Of a stretch of DNA of 64,000 bases, positions 1 to 10,687 are shown one piece after another. The position numbers were made by a program, and so were the translations under genes. The stretch spans positions 1-64,000 of the forward strand of contig JAJTYR010000013.1 of NCBI GenBank assembly GCA_021463505.1. Reading direction: 5' to 3'. This DNA comes from Burkholderiaceae bacterium. Its GTDB lineage: Bacteria; Pseudomonadota; Gammaproteobacteria; Burkholderiales; Burkholderiaceae_E. The first letter of the stretch is position 1; every line of letters starts with the position of its first letter. Under the pieces are notes generated by a model. The model searched no databases. It saw only the letters and a list, made by a program, of their open reading frames with translations, and had not been told where the DNA came from.

Positions 1-1443
1 GTCGAGATCGAGCGGCGCGAGCGGGCGCTCTTCTGGAGTTCGCGGCAGTTGGCCGAGGCGACGCGGTCGCTCGAGCGAATGGCCCACGATGCTGCCGATG
101 CCAGTTCAGCCAGGACGCGGGTGCTGGCGGCGATCAGTCACGACCTGCGGCAGCCTCTGGCCAGTCTGGCGCTTTATGCGCAATTGTTGCGCACACGCAA
201 CGATGTGCTGGAACCGGCCGGTCTGATGGGAACGGTCGGGCGGCTCGGTGCCTGCGTCGCTGCGCTGAGCGGAAACCTCGATCGTCTCGCGGAACTCGGT
301 GGCTTGCGCGAACGCGCGGCACCCCTTGCGGTGTCTGCCACCGACCTTCGCAGTGTGCTGGCGCGTCTCGACAGCGTCTATGCGGCCGAGGCCGCGCGGC
401 GCAGTGTCCGACTCGTGGTGCGCCCACCGCCGAGCGATCGCGGGTTCGCGCTCAGCAACGAGAACCGGCTCTGGGACATCCTGTCGAACCTCACCGGCAA
501 CGCGCTGAAGTTTTCGTCGACCGAGCGGGTCGCGTGGGTTCTCGTGTGTGTCAGGCGTTCGGGCGGCAGCCTCGTCATCGAGGTGCGCGACAACGGCATC
601 GGAATCGCGCCGGATGATCAGCGCCGCATGTTCGAGGAATACTTCCAGGTCGCCAATCACGCGCGCAACCCCGAGCACGGACATGGGTTGGGTCTGTCGA
701 TCGTCCGCGAGGCCGTCTCGCGCCTGCCCGGACATGCGCTCGAGTTCGCATCACGTCCCGGGCGCGGCACGCGGTTCACGCTGTCGATGCCCGCGGCGGC
801 GGTGCAGGCGACGGACGTCGCGGAGTGTCCGGATGCGCCGGTTGCCGGGTCCGTGACTCGCCACGGGCCGCCGCATGTCCTCACGTTCACGGATGATGGG
901 GCCACGCAGGCGTTCGCCGCTGCGCCGCTGTCGCTGAGTGCCCCGCATTGCGAGACGCCGGTTGCCCGGTACATGTCGGCTGAATCGACCGGCGGTGGCG
1001 TGACGGAGCAAGGTGTCGTCGCTCCGGCATCGGGCGCCGTGGCGCCCGGGGATGCTCTGGTCGGCGCCTATGTGCTCGTCATCGAGGACGACGATTCGAT
1101 GCGCGATGCGCTGGGCCAGATGCTGCAGCAGTGGGGCGTGCTGGTCGATGCGGCGGCCAGCGGCGAGGAAGCGCTGGTGCTGGTGGCAGCGGCCGAGCGT
1201 TCGTTCGATGCGATCATCTCGGACTTCAGGCTGCCTGGCGCATGGAACGGATTGCGCCTCATCGACGAGTTGCGCCGCCTCGAAGGGCGGCGCACGCCGG
1301 CGATTCTGCTGTCTGGCGAGTTTCGCGTCGACACGTTGAGCGAAAATGCTCCCGGGGACGTGCACGTGATGGCCAAGCCGCCGCAAGTCGCCAGGCTTCG
1401 CGAACTGCTGGCCGCCTTCGCACGGAACGGGGTTCAGGCGTAG
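1..1443 (+). CDS. Hybrid sensor histidine kinase/response regulator (5' truncated by window edge)
   Basis: Frame open from base 1; H-box ISHDLRQPLASLALYAQLL, N/G boxes (DNGIGI, GHGLGLSIV), C-terminal REC domain (YVLVIEDDDSMRDALG, DFRLPG, AKPP). Confidence 0.9.
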   Translation, partial: VEIERRERALFWSSRQLAEATRSLERMAHDAADASSARTRVLAAISHDLRQPLASLALYAQLLRTRNDVLEPAGLMGTVGRLGACVAALSGNLDRLAELGGLRERAAPLAVSATDLRSVLARLDSVYAAEAARRSVRLVVRPPPSDRGFALSNENRLWDILSNLTGNALKFSSTERVAWVLVCVRRSGGSLVIEVRDNGIGIAPDDQRRMFEEYFQVANHARNPEHGHGLGLSIVREAVSRLPGHALEFASRPGRGTRFTLSMPAAAVQATDVAECPDAPVAGSVTRHGPPHVLTFTDDGATQAFAAAPLSLSAPHCETPVARYMSAESTGGGVTEQGVVAPASGAVAPGDALVGAYVLVIEDDDSMRDALGQMLQQWGVLVDAAASGEEALVLVAAAERSFDAIISDFRLPGAWNGLRLIDELRRLEGRRTPAILLSGEFRVDTLSENAPGDVHVMAKPPQVARLRELLAAFARNGVQA

Positions 1444-1462
1444 GACGGGCGCTCCGGGGGTC

Positions 1463-2668
1463 TCAGATGCGCTCGACGACGGTGGCGATGCCCATGCCGC
1501 CGCCCACGCACAGCGTGACCAGGCCGCGCCGCAGCCTGCGCCGCTCGAGTTCGTCGATCAGCGTGCCGAGCAGCATCGCGCCGGTGGCACCCAGCGGATG
1601 GCCCATCGCGATCGCGCCGCCATTGACGTTGATCTTCTCGTCGGGCACGTCGAGCTCGCGCATGAAGCGCATGACGACCGCGGCGAACGCCTCGTTGACC
1701 TCGAAGAGGTCGATGTCGCCGATGTCCAGGCCCGCCTTGCGCAGCGCCTTGCGCGTCGCGGGCATCGGGCCGGTGAGCATGATCGTCGGGTCGGTGCCGG
1801 CCAGTGCGGCGGAGACGATGCGCGCACGCGGTGCGAGGCCGAGGCGTTTGCCGGCCTCCTCGCTGCCGACCAGCACCAGCGCGGCGCCGTCGACGATGCC
1901 CGACGAGTTGCCCGCGTGATGCACGTGCTCGATGCGCGCGACCTGCGGATACCTGCGCAGCGCCACCGCGTCGAAACCCATGGCGCCGATTTTCGCGAAC
2001 GACGGCGTGAGCTGGCCGAGTTTCTCCACCGAAGTCTCGGGCCTGATCGTCTCGTCGCGCTCCAGGATGGCCAGATCGAGGTCGTCGCACACCGGCACCA
2101 GCGAGCGCTGGAAGTGCCCGGCACGCTGGGCAGTGGCCGCTTTCCGATGCGAACCGGCACCGAAATCGTCGACCATCTCGCGCGAGAAACCGTCGAGCGT
2201 GGCGATGAGGTCGGCGCCGATGCCCTGCGGCACGAAGCCGGTGGCCAGATTGGTCTCGGGGTCGAGCGCCCACGCTCCGCCGTCCGAACCCATGGGTACG
2301 CGCGACATCGACTCCACGCCGCCCGCGACGACCAGGTCTTCCCAGCCCGAGCGCACTTTCTGGGCCGCCAGGTTGACCGCCTCGAGCCCCGAGGCGCAGA
2401 AGCGGTTCACCTGTACCCCTGCGACGTCGAGGGCCCATCCGGCAGCGAGCGCTGCGGTCCTGGCGATGACCGCACCCTGGTCACCCACCGGCGTCACGCA
2501 GCCGATGACGACGTCCTCCACCTGCGAAGTGTCGAGGCCGTGACGGCGCTGCATTTCGTGCATCAGCGTCGTGAGCAGCCGTACCGGCTTGACCTCGTAC
2601 AGCGATCCGGATGACTTGCCGCGCCCGCGCGGGGTGCGGATCGCGTCGTAGACGAATGCTTCGGCCAT
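1463..2668 (-). CDS. Acetyl-CoA C-acyltransferase (thiolase)
   Basis: 401 aa; [12 protein letters not shown] active site, [27 protein letters not shown] motifs. Confidence 0.93.
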   Translation of the reverse strand: MAEAFVYDAIRTPRGRGKSSGSLYEVKPVRLLTTLMHEMQRRHGLDTSQVEDVVIGCVTPVGDQGAVIARTAALAAGWALDVAGVQVNRFCASGLEAVNLAAQKVRSGWEDLVVAGGVESMSRVPMGSDGGAWALDPETNLATGFVPQGIGADLIATLDGFSREMVDDFGAGSHRKAATAQRAGHFQRSLVPVCDDLDLAILERDETIRPETSVEKLGQLTPSFAKIGAMGFDAVALRRYPQVARIEHVHHAGNSSGIVDGAALVLVGSEEAGKRLGLAPRARIVSAALAGTDPTIMLTGPMPATRKALRKAGLDIGDIDLFEVNEAFAAVVMRFMRELDVPDEKINVNGGAIAMGHPLGATGAMLLGTLIDELERRRLRRGLVTLCVGGGMGIATVVERI

Positions 2669-2738
2669 TGCAGGCTCCCGGGAAAGTGCCCGATTCTATT
2701 ATGCTGCCCGCACGCACCGTACCCACTGGAGCAGGATC

Positions 2739-3890
2739 ATGATCGAGCGCACGCTGTTTGCCGACGAGCACCGGATATTCCGCGATGCCGTCCGGCGCTT
2801 CATGGAGCACGAAGTCGTTCCACGCCACGAACAGTGGGAGGAGCAGGGCTACGTGGATCGCGAGGTCTGGCAGAAGGCCGGTGCGAACGGTCTGCTGTGC
2901 GCCTCCATGCCCGGGTCGTACGGCGGGGCCGGCGCGGACAGGCTCTACTCGATCGTGGTGATGGAGGAGACGGCGCGCGTGAACGCCACCGGGCTGGGCT
3001 TCGGCCTGCACTCGGAGATCGTCGCCCCGTACATCCTCCACTACGGCTCGGAGGAACAGAAGCAGCGTTTTCTGCCGAAGATGGCCGCGGGCGAGGCGAT
3101 CGGTGCGATCGCGATGAGCGAGCCGGCAGCCGGTTCCGACCTGCAGGGCGTGAAGACGACCGCAATCCGCAACGGTGGCGTCTACCTGCTGAACGGCTCG
3201 AAGACCTTCATCACCAACGGCTGGCACGCCGACGTGGTGATCGTCGTCGCCAAGACCGAACCGAAGGCCGGCGCCAGGGGCACGAGCCTGCTGCTGGTCG
3301 AGCGCGGGATGAAGGGTTTCGAGAAGGGCAAGCGTCTGAAGAAGGTGGGCATGAAGGCGCAGGACACGTCGGAGCTGTTTTTCGACAACGTCGAGGTGCC
3401 CGCGTCGAATCTTCTCGGCAACGAAAACGAGGGCTTCGCCTACCTGATGCAGGAGCTGCCCTGGGAGCGCCTGCAGATCGCGATCGGTGCGGTGGAGAAC
3501 GCGCAGGCGGCGATCGCCTGGACCACCGATTACGTGAAGGAGCGCAAGGTGTTCGGCACCACGGTGTCGACGTTCCAGAACACGCGCTTCAAGCTGGCCG
3601 AGCTGCAGACCGAGGTGCAGATCGCCCGCGTTTTCGTCGACAAGTGCATCGAACTGCTGATGGCCGGGCAACTCGACACTGCCACGGCGTCGATGGCCAA
3701 GTACTGGTGCTCGGACCTGCAGTGCAAGGTCATCGACGAGTGCGTGCAGTTGCACGGCGGCTACGGCTACATGTGGGAGTACCCGATCGCGCGTGCGTTC
3801 GCCGATGCGCGGGTGCAGCGCATCTATGGCGGCACCAACGAGATCATGAAGGAGGTGATCACGCGGGCGATGGGTCTGGGCGCCCGCTGA
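2739..3890 (+). CDS. Acyl-CoA dehydrogenase
   Basis: 383 aa; AMSEPAAGSDLQGVKTTA, QLHGGYGYMWEYPIARAFADARVQRIYGGTNEIMKEVI. Confidence 0.95.
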   Translation: MIERTLFADEHRIFRDAVRRFMEHEVVPRHEQWEEQGYVDREVWQKAGANGLLCASMPGSYGGAGADRLYSIVVMEETARVNATGLGFGLHSEIVAPYILHYGSEEQKQRFLPKMAAGEAIGAIAMSEPAAGSDLQGVKTTAIRNGGVYLLNGSKTFITNGWHADVVIVVAKTEPKAGARGTSLLLVERGMKGFEKGKRLKKVGMKAQDTSELFFDNVEVPASNLLGNENEGFAYLMQELPWERLQIAIGAVENAQAAIAWTTDYVKERKVFGTTVSTFQNTRFKLAELQTEVQIARVFVDKCIELLMAGQLDTATASMAKYWCSDLQCKVIDECVQLHGGYGYMWEYPIARAFADARVQRIYGGTNEIMKEVITRAMGLGAR

Positions 3891-3896
3891 AACGCG

Positions 3897-3922
3897 ACGG
3901 GGCCGCCCGCAGGCGGCCCCGT
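3897..3922. terminator. Perfect 11-bp stem hairpin between convergent genes (candidate bidirectional terminator)
   Basis: ACGGGGCCGCC-CGCA-GGCGGCCCCGT; no clear T-tract. Confidence 0.6.
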
Positions 3923-3960
3923 GCCGGATCCGTGCCGGGTACAGACCCGGCGAACGTCGA

Positions 3961-5121
3961 TCAATCGCCCTTGAAGTAGTCGGAGATCACCTTCCAGCGG
4001 CCATCCTGGATCTGCGACAGCCGGGCCAGGTTGCTGCCCAGGCGCTTCTTCGGCCCGAAAGTCATCTCGGCGCTGCCGAAGATGTCGGTCGGGATGGTCA
4101 TCGTGTCCATCGCCTTCACGAAGCTGTCGGTGGTGAGGTTCGCACCGGCTTTGCCCACCGCGCGCACGAAAGTGTCGATCGCGAGGTAGCCGTAGACGGA
4201 GAACACGCTCGGATCCTCGTTGAAGCGCGTCCTGTACTTGTTCGCCCAGAAGCGCAGCGGCTGCGAGGCGTCGTCGAGGTAGGGAATCTGGACCGTCATC
4301 GACGCGTACAGGCCATCCATCGCCTTGCCGCCCAGCTTGTGGATCAACTCGGTATAGGCCGCGCTCGAGCCGAGGAAGGTCGGGTTGAAGCCGGTCTTGC
4401 GCGCTTCGCCGATCACGCCGATCGTCTCGCGGATGACCGTGCCCAGCACGACGAAGTCGCACCCGGCGGCCTTCATGCGAGCGACCTGCGACGAGAAGTC
4501 GGTGGCGCCGCGCTTGTAGGTGGTCTTCTCGGCGAGTTCCATGCCGATCGTTTTCAGTCCGGCCTCGGCGCCACGCAACACCTCGAGCCCGAATTCGTCG
4601 TCCTGGTAGACCGTGCAGACCTTCTTCGCGCCTTTCTGCTTCGCCAGCTGCGGGGCCGCATGCCGGACCTGGTCGTAGTAGGTGGCGGCGAACGCGAATT
4701 TGAGCCGGTGGAACGGCTCGTACATCTCGCGGGCCGCGGTGATCGGGAAGAAGTTGATCACGTTCTTCTCGAACTGGATCGGCATCGCGGCCATGTTGGG
4801 CGCGGTGCCGAGGTGGCCCACCATCGCGAAGATCCTGTCCTGGTTGACGAGTTTCTGGGCGCCCAGCACCGCCTTGCGGGGGTCGTAGCCATCATCCTCG
4901 ATGAGCAGCTCGAACCTGCGGCCATTGACGCCGCCCTGCTCGTTGAGTTCCTCGGTGCGCAGGATCATGCCGTTGCGCAACTGCTTGCCGAAGCCCGCAA
5001 GCGGGCCCGAGAGGTCGAGCAGCGACCCGACGACGACCTTGTCCTTCGTGACCCCCTGGGTCTGCGCGATTGCGAGCGGTGCGCTCAACGCGAGCGCCAG
5101 TGCGACGACGATTCCCTTCAT
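3961..5121 (-). CDS. Branched-chain amino acid-type ABC transporter substrate-binding protein
   Basis: MKGIVVALALALSAPLAIAQ signal peptide, GSLLDLSGPLAGFGKQLRNG...; adjacent Liv components. Confidence 0.93.
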   Translation of the reverse strand: MKGIVVALALALSAPLAIAQTQGVTKDKVVVGSLLDLSGPLAGFGKQLRNGMILRTEELNEQGGVNGRRFELLIEDDGYDPRKAVLGAQKLVNQDRIFAMVGHLGTAPNMAAMPIQFEKNVINFFPITAAREMYEPFHRLKFAFAATYYDQVRHAAPQLAKQKGAKKVCTVYQDDEFGLEVLRGAEAGLKTIGMELAEKTTYKRGATDFSSQVARMKAAGCDFVVLGTVIRETIGVIGEARKTGFNPTFLGSSAAYTELIHKLGGKAMDGLYASMTVQIPYLDDASQPLRFWANKYRTRFNEDPSVFSVYGYLAIDTFVRAVGKAGANLTTDSFVKAMDTMTIPTDIFGSAEMTFGPKKRLGSNLARLSQIQDGRWKVISDYFKGD

Positions 5122-5171
5122 TTGATCGATCTCCTTGCTGTCCACCTGCCTGGCTTCGGAACCCGGGTCCC

Positions 5172-7034
5172 TCAGCCCCCCTTGTACATCGATTCGATCA
5201 GGTCCGCGTACTTCCTTTCGACGAATTTCCGCTTGAGCTTCATCGTGGGCGTCAACTCCTCGTCTTCCGCGGTCAACTGCGTCTCGATCAGGCGAAACGC
5301 CTTGACCTGTTCGACACGGGCGAACTCGCGGTTGACCCGGTCGATTTCGGCCTGGATCAACGCCTGTACCTCGCGCGCGCGCGTGAGGCTCGCGTAATTC
5401 GAGAATGGCACGTCGTGGTCCTGCGCGTACTTCTCGACGTTCTCCTGGTCGATCATCACCAGCGCGGTGAGGTAGGGTCGCCGGTCGCCGACGACCACCG
5501 CGTCGGTGACGTAGGGCGAGAATTTCAGTTCGTTCTCGATCTCGCTGGGCGTGATGTTCTTGCCGCCGGCAGTGATGATGATGTCCTTCATCCGGTCGAT
5601 GATGCGAAAGTAGCCGTCTGCGTCGATCGTGCCCACGTCGCCGGTGTGCAGCCAGCCGTCGGCATCGATGGCCTCGGCGGTCTTTCCGGGCTGGTTCAGA
5701 TAGCCCATGAAGACGTTGGCGCCGCGGATCAGCAGCTCGCCGGTGGCCGGATCGAGCCTGACCTCGTTGTAGGCGGCGGCCGGGCCGATCGAACCGGGTT
5801 TGATCCGGGTGGCGGGCATTCCGGTGGACGCGCCGCCCGATTCGGTCTGGCCCCACACTTCGAGCATCGGCACGCCCAGCGCCAGGTACCAGCGCACGAG
5901 GTCGGGCGAGATCGGCGCGGCTCCGGTGACGAGGTAGCGGGCGCGATGGATGCCGATCATCCTGCGTACGTTGTCGAGCGCCAGGACGCGCGCGATGCGA
6001 AAGGCCGCTTTCAGCCTCGCCGGCACCGGCGTTCCTTCCAGGACGCGCTCGGCCACCTGCCGGCCGACGCCGAGCGCCCAGCGGTAGGCCAACTGCTGCA
6101 GCCGCGTCGCCTCGGAGATCGCGATCGACACCGCCGAATAGAACTTCTCCCAGACCCGCGGCACGGCGATGAACACCGTGGGCGCGATCTCGCGCACGTT
6201 CTCCGGCACGGTGTCGGGGTTCTCCACGAAATTGAGCCGTGCACCGGTGTAGAGCGCGAAGTATTCCCCGCCGAGCCGTTCGGCCACGTGACACAGCGGC
6301 AGGAAACACATCCGTTCGTCCTGGTCGGTCTGCGAGATCACCAGGTTGAAGCCGCGCGCGGTGTAGACCACGTTGGCGTGGCTGAGCATCGCCCCCTTGG
6401 GACGCCCGGTGGTGCCCGAGGTGTAGATGAGGATCGCCAGGTCGCCGGGTCCGGCCGCGGCGCAGCGTGCGTCGTATTCCCCGGGATGTGCCGCATCGTA
6501 TCCGGCGCCGAGGCGGCGCAGTGCCTCCAGGCTCGTCACCATCGGATCGTCGAAGTGCCGCAGCCCGTCCATGTCGAAGACGACGATCTGGCGCAGCAGC
6601 GGCAGCCGCTCGCGGACGTCGAGCATCTTGTCGAGCTGCTCGTCGTTCTCGACGAAGACGATCACCGTGCGCGAGTCTTCGCACAGATAATGGACCTGGC
6701 TGGCGGCGTCGGTCGGATAGATGCCGCTGGCCACGCCTCCGGCGCACAGCACGCCGAGGTCGGCGATGACCCATTCCACCACCGTGTTCGACAGGATGGA
6801 TGCGCACTCGCCAGGGCGAAAGCCCAGCGCCGCCAGCCCCATCGCCGTCTCGCGCACCGCGCGGGCAGTTTCGTTCCAGGACCAGCTGCGCCAGATGCCG
6901 AGTTCCTTCTCGCGCATGAACACCGCGTCACCGCGTCGCGTCACCGCGTTGCGAAACATCTCCGGGATGGTTTCGCCGTGCACGACGATGCCGGGTTCGG
7001 GCCGGATGTGGTCGAGGTTCCAGAGGACGCTCAT
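5172..7034 (-). CDS. AMP-binding long-chain acyl-CoA synthetase
   Basis: MSVLWNLDHIRPEPG start; LIYTSGTTGRPKGAMLSH, GYLNQPGKTAEAIDADGWLHTGDVG, ELTPTMKLKRKFV. Confidence 0.93.
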   Translation of the reverse strand: MSVLWNLDHIRPEPGIVVHGETIPEMFRNAVTRRGDAVFMREKELGIWRSWSWNETARAVRETAMGLAALGFRPGECASILSNTVVEWVIADLGVLCAGGVASGIYPTDAASQVHYLCEDSRTVIVFVENDEQLDKMLDVRERLPLLRQIVVFDMDGLRHFDDPMVTSLEALRRLGAGYDAAHPGEYDARCAAAGPGDLAILIYTSGTTGRPKGAMLSHANVVYTARGFNLVISQTDQDERMCFLPLCHVAERLGGEYFALYTGARLNFVENPDTVPENVREIAPTVFIAVPRVWEKFYSAVSIAISEATRLQQLAYRWALGVGRQVAERVLEGTPVPARLKAAFRIARVLALDNVRRMIGIHRARYLVTGAAPISPDLVRWYLALGVPMLEVWGQTESGGASTGMPATRIKPGSIGPAAAYNEVRLDPATGELLIRGANVFMGYLNQPGKTAEAIDADGWLHTGDVGTIDADGYFRIIDRMKDIIITAGGKNITPSEIENELKFSPYVTDAVVVGDRRPYLTALVMIDQENVEKYAQDHDVPFSNYASLTRAREVQALIQAEIDRVNREFARVEQVKAFRLIETQLTAEDEELTPTMKLKRKFVERKYADLIESMYKGG

Positions 7035-7039
7035 CGCGC

Positions 7040-7813
7040 TCACCGCCAGGTCTTCTTTCTCTTCCAGCGTCGCTCGCCGCGCGCGCCGGTGTCCCGGATG
7101 CCCAGGTAGAACTCGCGGATGTCCTCCTTCTCGCGCAGCACCGCGCAACGATCCTCCAGGACGATGCGCCCGTTCTCGAGCACGTAGCCGTAGTCGGCCG
7201 CATTGAGTGCCATGTTGGCGTTCTGCTCGACCAGCAGCATCGTCGTGCCGCGCTCGCGGTTGATGCGCACGACGATCTCGAAGATCTCCTTCGTGAGCCG
7301 GGGAGACAGCCCGAGGCTCGGTTCGTCGAGCAGGATCAGCCGCGGCGCGGCCATGATCGCCCGCGAGATCGCCAGCATCTGCTGCTGGCCGCCGGAGAGC
7401 AGGCCGGCATCCTGCGCGGCGCGCTCGCGCAGGATCGGGAAGTAGCCGTAGACGGCTTCGAGATCGCGTTCGACGCCGTCGCGGTCGTTGCGCGTGTACG
7501 CGCCCATCATCAGGTTGTCGCGCACCGACAGCAGCGGGAACACTTCGCGACCTTCCGGGACGTGCGACAGGCCGCGCCGCACGATGAGCGCAGGATCACG
7601 CGCGGTGATGTCTTCGCCGTGAAACGAGATCGAGCCCTTGCGCGGGTCGATGATCCCCGAAATGGTCTTCAGGATCGTCGTCTTGCCGGCGCCGTTGGCG
7701 CCCAGTACGGTGGCGATCTCGCCGTCGCGCACCTGAAGGCTCACACCGCGGATCGCCTTGATCGGTCCGTAGGCGCTCTCGACGTTGAGCAGCTTCAGGA
7801 TCGCCTCGGTCAC
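7040..7813 (-). CDS. livF: Branched-chain amino acid-type ABC transporter ATP-binding protein (LivF family)
   Basis: GANGAGKTTILKTISG Walker A, LSGGQQQMLAISRAI, LILLDEPSLGLSP. Confidence 0.93.
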   Translation of the reverse strand: MTEAILKLLNVESAYGPIKAIRGVSLQVRDGEIATVLGANGAGKTTILKTISGIIDPRKGSISFHGEDITARDPALIVRRGLSHVPEGREVFPLLSVRDNLMMGAYTRNDRDGVERDLEAVYGYFPILRERAAQDAGLLSGGQQQMLAISRAIMAAPRLILLDEPSLGLSPRLTKEIFEIVVRINRERGTTMLLVEQNANMALNAADYGYVLENGRIVLEDRCAVLREKEDIREFYLGIRDTGARGERRWKRKKTWR

Positions 7814-8610
7814 GGCGCCGGCCTCCGCAGCGAGGTCGCGTCATCGGCGGTGCCCAGATACGCCTCGACGACGCCGGCATGGGCCTGCACCTGGGCGGGC
7901 GTGCCCAGCGCGAGCACCTCGCCCTGGTTCATCGCCAGCACCCGGTCCGAGACCTTCGAGACCAGCGCCATGTCGTGCTCGACCATCAGCACGGTGATGC
8001 CGAGATCGTCACGGATGTCCTGGATCCAGAACGCCATGTCGTCGGTCTCTTCGACGTTCAGGCCCGAGGACGGCTCGTCGAGCAGCAGCAGTTTCGGCTC
8101 GCTGGCCAGCGCACGCGCGAGTTCCACCACCTTGCGTACGCCGTAGGGCAGGCCGGCGACCAGCGTCTCGCGATAGTGCTGCAGGTCGAGGAAGTCGATC
8201 ACCTGCTCGACTTTGCGCCGCGTCTCGCGCTCGGCCGCGCGCACCCGGGGCGTGAACACGATCTCGCTCCAGAAGCCGCTGCGACGGTGGATGTGGCGCC
8301 CGATCAGCAGGTTCTGCAGCACCGTGGCGTGCTCGAACAGCTCGATGTTCTGGAAGGTGCGCGCGATGCCCAGGCCGGCGATGCGGTGCGGCGCGACCCG
8401 GTCCAGTCGCTGGCCGTCGTAATCGATCGTGCCTGCGGTGGCGGTGTAGATGCGGCTGATCAGGTTGAACACCGTGGTCTTCCCGGCGCCGTTGGGGCCG
8501 ATCAGCGTGAACACCTCGCCGCGCCGCACGTCGAAGCTGACGTCGTTGACTGCCAGCACGCCTCCGAAGCGTACCGACAGGTTGTGTGCGTCGAGCAGTG
8601 GCTCGCTCAT
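7810..8610 (-). CDS. livG: Branched-chain amino acid-type ABC transporter ATP-binding protein (LivG family)
   Basis: MSEPLLDAHNLSVRFGGVLAVNDVSF...GPNGAGKTTVFNLIS; ATGA overlap with livF. Confidence 0.93.
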   Translation of the reverse strand: MSEPLLDAHNLSVRFGGVLAVNDVSFDVRRGEVFTLIGPNGAGKTTVFNLISRIYTATAGTIDYDGQRLDRVAPHRIAGLGIARTFQNIELFEHATVLQNLLIGRHIHRRSGFWSEIVFTPRVRAAERETRRKVEQVIDFLDLQHYRETLVAGLPYGVRKVVELARALASEPKLLLLDEPSSGLNVEETDDMAFWIQDIRDDLGITVLMVEHDMALVSKVSDRVLAMNQGEVLALGTPAQVQAHAGVVEAYLGTADDATSLRRPAP

Positions 8611-9683
8611 CGCAGGCGATCCGATTTCTGGAACGCCTTCTGGCGCCGGTACAGGCCGCGGCGGTAGAAGGGGAACAGCTGGAACCAGGTGCGGATCTTC
8701 AACCATCGTCCGTACAGGCCCAACGGCTCGAACAGCACGAATGCGATCAGCACCACGCCGTAGACCGCGGCCTGCAGGCCCGGCGCCTGCCCGATTGCCG
8801 GCGGAAGGAAATCCTTGCCGAGCGCGATGGCCTGCGGCATCGAGATCAGGAACGCCGCCCCCAGGAACGCACCGTGGATCGAGCCGAGGCCCCCGATCAC
8901 CACCATCAGCAGCAGGTCGATCGACTGGATGATGCCGAACTGGTCGGGGGAGAGGAAGCGGATCTGGTGCGCATACAGCGCGCCGCCGATGCCGGCGAGC
9001 GCCGCCGAGATCATGAACGACATCGTCTTGTAGCGGGCCAGGTGGATGCCGATGCCCTGCGCCGAGATCTCGGAATCGCGGATCGCGACGAACGCGCGGC
9101 CCGTGGGCGAGCGCAGCAGGTTCAGCACGGCGAGCGTGCAGGCCACCGCGCAGACGAGGCAGACGTAGTAGAACGAGCCGGCGGTGTCGGCCTTCCAGCC
9201 GAAGACGTCGACGCCCGGCACCATCTTCCCGGCGTTGCCCCCGGTGACGCTCTCCCAGCGCGCGAGCACCTCTTCGACGATGAACCCGAAGGCCAGCGTC
9301 GCAATGGCCAGGTAGATGCCCTTGACGCGCAGGGCGGGCAGGCCGACCACCGCGCCCACCGCTGCGCTCAGCGCTGCCGACGCGGCGAGCGACAGCGGAA
9401 ACGGCCAGCCCATCGAGGCGAGCACCGTGTGCGTGTACGCGCCCACGCCGAGGAAGGCCGCGTGGCCGAGCGAGAACAGGCCGGTGTAGCCGGCGAGCAG
9501 CGTCAGCCCGATGCCGACGATGCCGTAGATCAGGATGAAGGTGAGCTGTGCCAGCCAGTACTCGGGCGCTACCCACGGGGCCAGCACCAGGGCGACGGCC
9601 AGCGCCGAATACCAGAAGCGGTGGCCGCCGTGCCGGGCCAGGTCGATGTCCTGGTCGTAGCGGGTCTTGAAGACGAAGCGCAC
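8607..9683 (-). CDS. livM: Branched-chain amino acid-type ABC transporter permease (LivM family)
   Basis: 358 aa; GYTGLFSLGHAAFLGVGAYTH, GGLGSIHGAFLGA. Confidence 0.93.
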   Translation of the reverse strand: MRFVFKTRYDQDIDLARHGGHRFWYSALAVALVLAPWVAPEYWLAQLTFILIYGIVGIGLTLLAGYTGLFSLGHAAFLGVGAYTHTVLASMGWPFPLSLAASAALSAAVGAVVGLPALRVKGIYLAIATLAFGFIVEEVLARWESVTGGNAGKMVPGVDVFGWKADTAGSFYYVCLVCAVACTLAVLNLLRSPTGRAFVAIRDSEISAQGIGIHLARYKTMSFMISAALAGIGGALYAHQIRFLSPDQFGIIQSIDLLLMVVIGGLGSIHGAFLGAAFLISMPQAIALGKDFLPPAIGQAPGLQAAVYGVVLIAFVLFEPLGLYGRWLKIRTWFQLFPFYRRGLYRRQKAFQKSDRLR

Positions 9684-9687
9684 CGCC

Positions 9688-10602
9688 TCACACCTTCTTG
9701 CGCAGGGTCTCGCCGAACAAGCCGTTCGGCTTGATCATCAGCATGATCAGGACCACCACGTAGGCGGCCACGTCCTTGAAGCCCTCGGGGAGGAAGAAGC
9801 CCGACAGCGATTCGATTGCGCCGATGATCAGGCCGCCGACGATCGCGCCCGGCAGGCTGCCGAATCCGCCGACCACGGCCGCTGGAAACGCCTTCAGGCC
9901 GATGAAGCCCATGTTCGCGTGGATGAAGGTGATCGGCGCGAGCAGCAGCCCGGCCACCGCCGCCACGGCCGCCGCCAGGCCCCAGACCAGGCCGTTCAGG
10001 CGCTTCACCGGGATGCCCATGTACCAGGCGGCGAGCTGGTTCTGCGAGGCCGCCTGCATCGCGATGCCGATCCTGCTGAAGCGGAACATCAGGTAGAGCA
10101 GCGCGCACAGCGCGGCAGTGGCCGCGATCACCACGAGCTGCTCGATCGCCAACACCACCCCGGCGAACTCGAATGTCTGGTTGCGGTAGGGGACCTGCAG
10201 CGTGTGCGTATCGGTGCCCGCGTTGGGAATCATCGTGATTGCGCCGCGCGCGACGTAGCCGATGCCGATGGTGAGCATCACGATGGAGAACGCAGGCTGG
10301 CCGAGGATCGGTCGGATCACGGCGCGCTCCACGACGATGCCGAATACGCACATCGCCGCGGTCGATGCGAGCACCGCCAGCCAGAACGGGAAGCCGAGCA
10401 CCGTCATCAGCGCCAGGCCGAGGAAGGCACCGAGCATCATCAACTCGCCCTGCGCGAAGCTGACCGTCTCGGTGGCCTTGTAGATCAGGACGAAGCCGAG
10501 CGCGATGAGTCCGTAGATGCAACCTTGCGCGATGCCGCTGACCAGAACCTGCAGGACCTGCAAAGGCGGTATCTCCGGGAGGGCGCGCCGCCAGGGCGCC
10601 AC
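9688..10602 (-). CDS. livH: Branched-chain amino acid-type ABC transporter permease (LivH family)
   Basis: 304 aa; GLIALGFVLIYKATETVSFAQGELMMLGA, GGFGSLPGAIVGGL. Confidence 0.93.
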   Translation of the reverse strand: MAPWRRALPEIPPLQVLQVLVSGIAQGCIYGLIALGFVLIYKATETVSFAQGELMMLGAFLGLALMTVLGFPFWLAVLASTAAMCVFGIVVERAVIRPILGQPAFSIVMLTIGIGYVARGAITMIPNAGTDTHTLQVPYRNQTFEFAGVVLAIEQLVVIAATAALCALLYLMFRFSRIGIAMQAASQNQLAAWYMGIPVKRLNGLVWGLAAAVAAVAGLLLAPITFIHANMGFIGLKAFPAAVVGGFGSLPGAIVGGLIIGAIESLSGFFLPEGFKDVAAYVVVLIMLMIKPNGLFGETLRKKV

Positions 10603-10687
10603 GGCGGCGTCCCGGGGAGCCTTTCGATGTTCGGCACAAATGGTAGTACAGAACCGGTGGTTTCCGAGGCACCGGGGAAACCCGCAA

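Noticed and set aside
5122-6807. N-terminal extension of the substrate-binding protein ORF (948-aa ORF)
   Set aside because: Upstream part is an out-of-frame translation of the synthetase gene; the real start is the signal peptide MKGIVVALALALSAPL at 5121.
5070-7109. 679-aa plus-strand ORF opposite the acyl-CoA synthetase and SBP
   Set aside because: Low-complexity His/Arg/Val-rich antisense translation typical of high-GC DNA; both minus-strand genes have clear family motifs.
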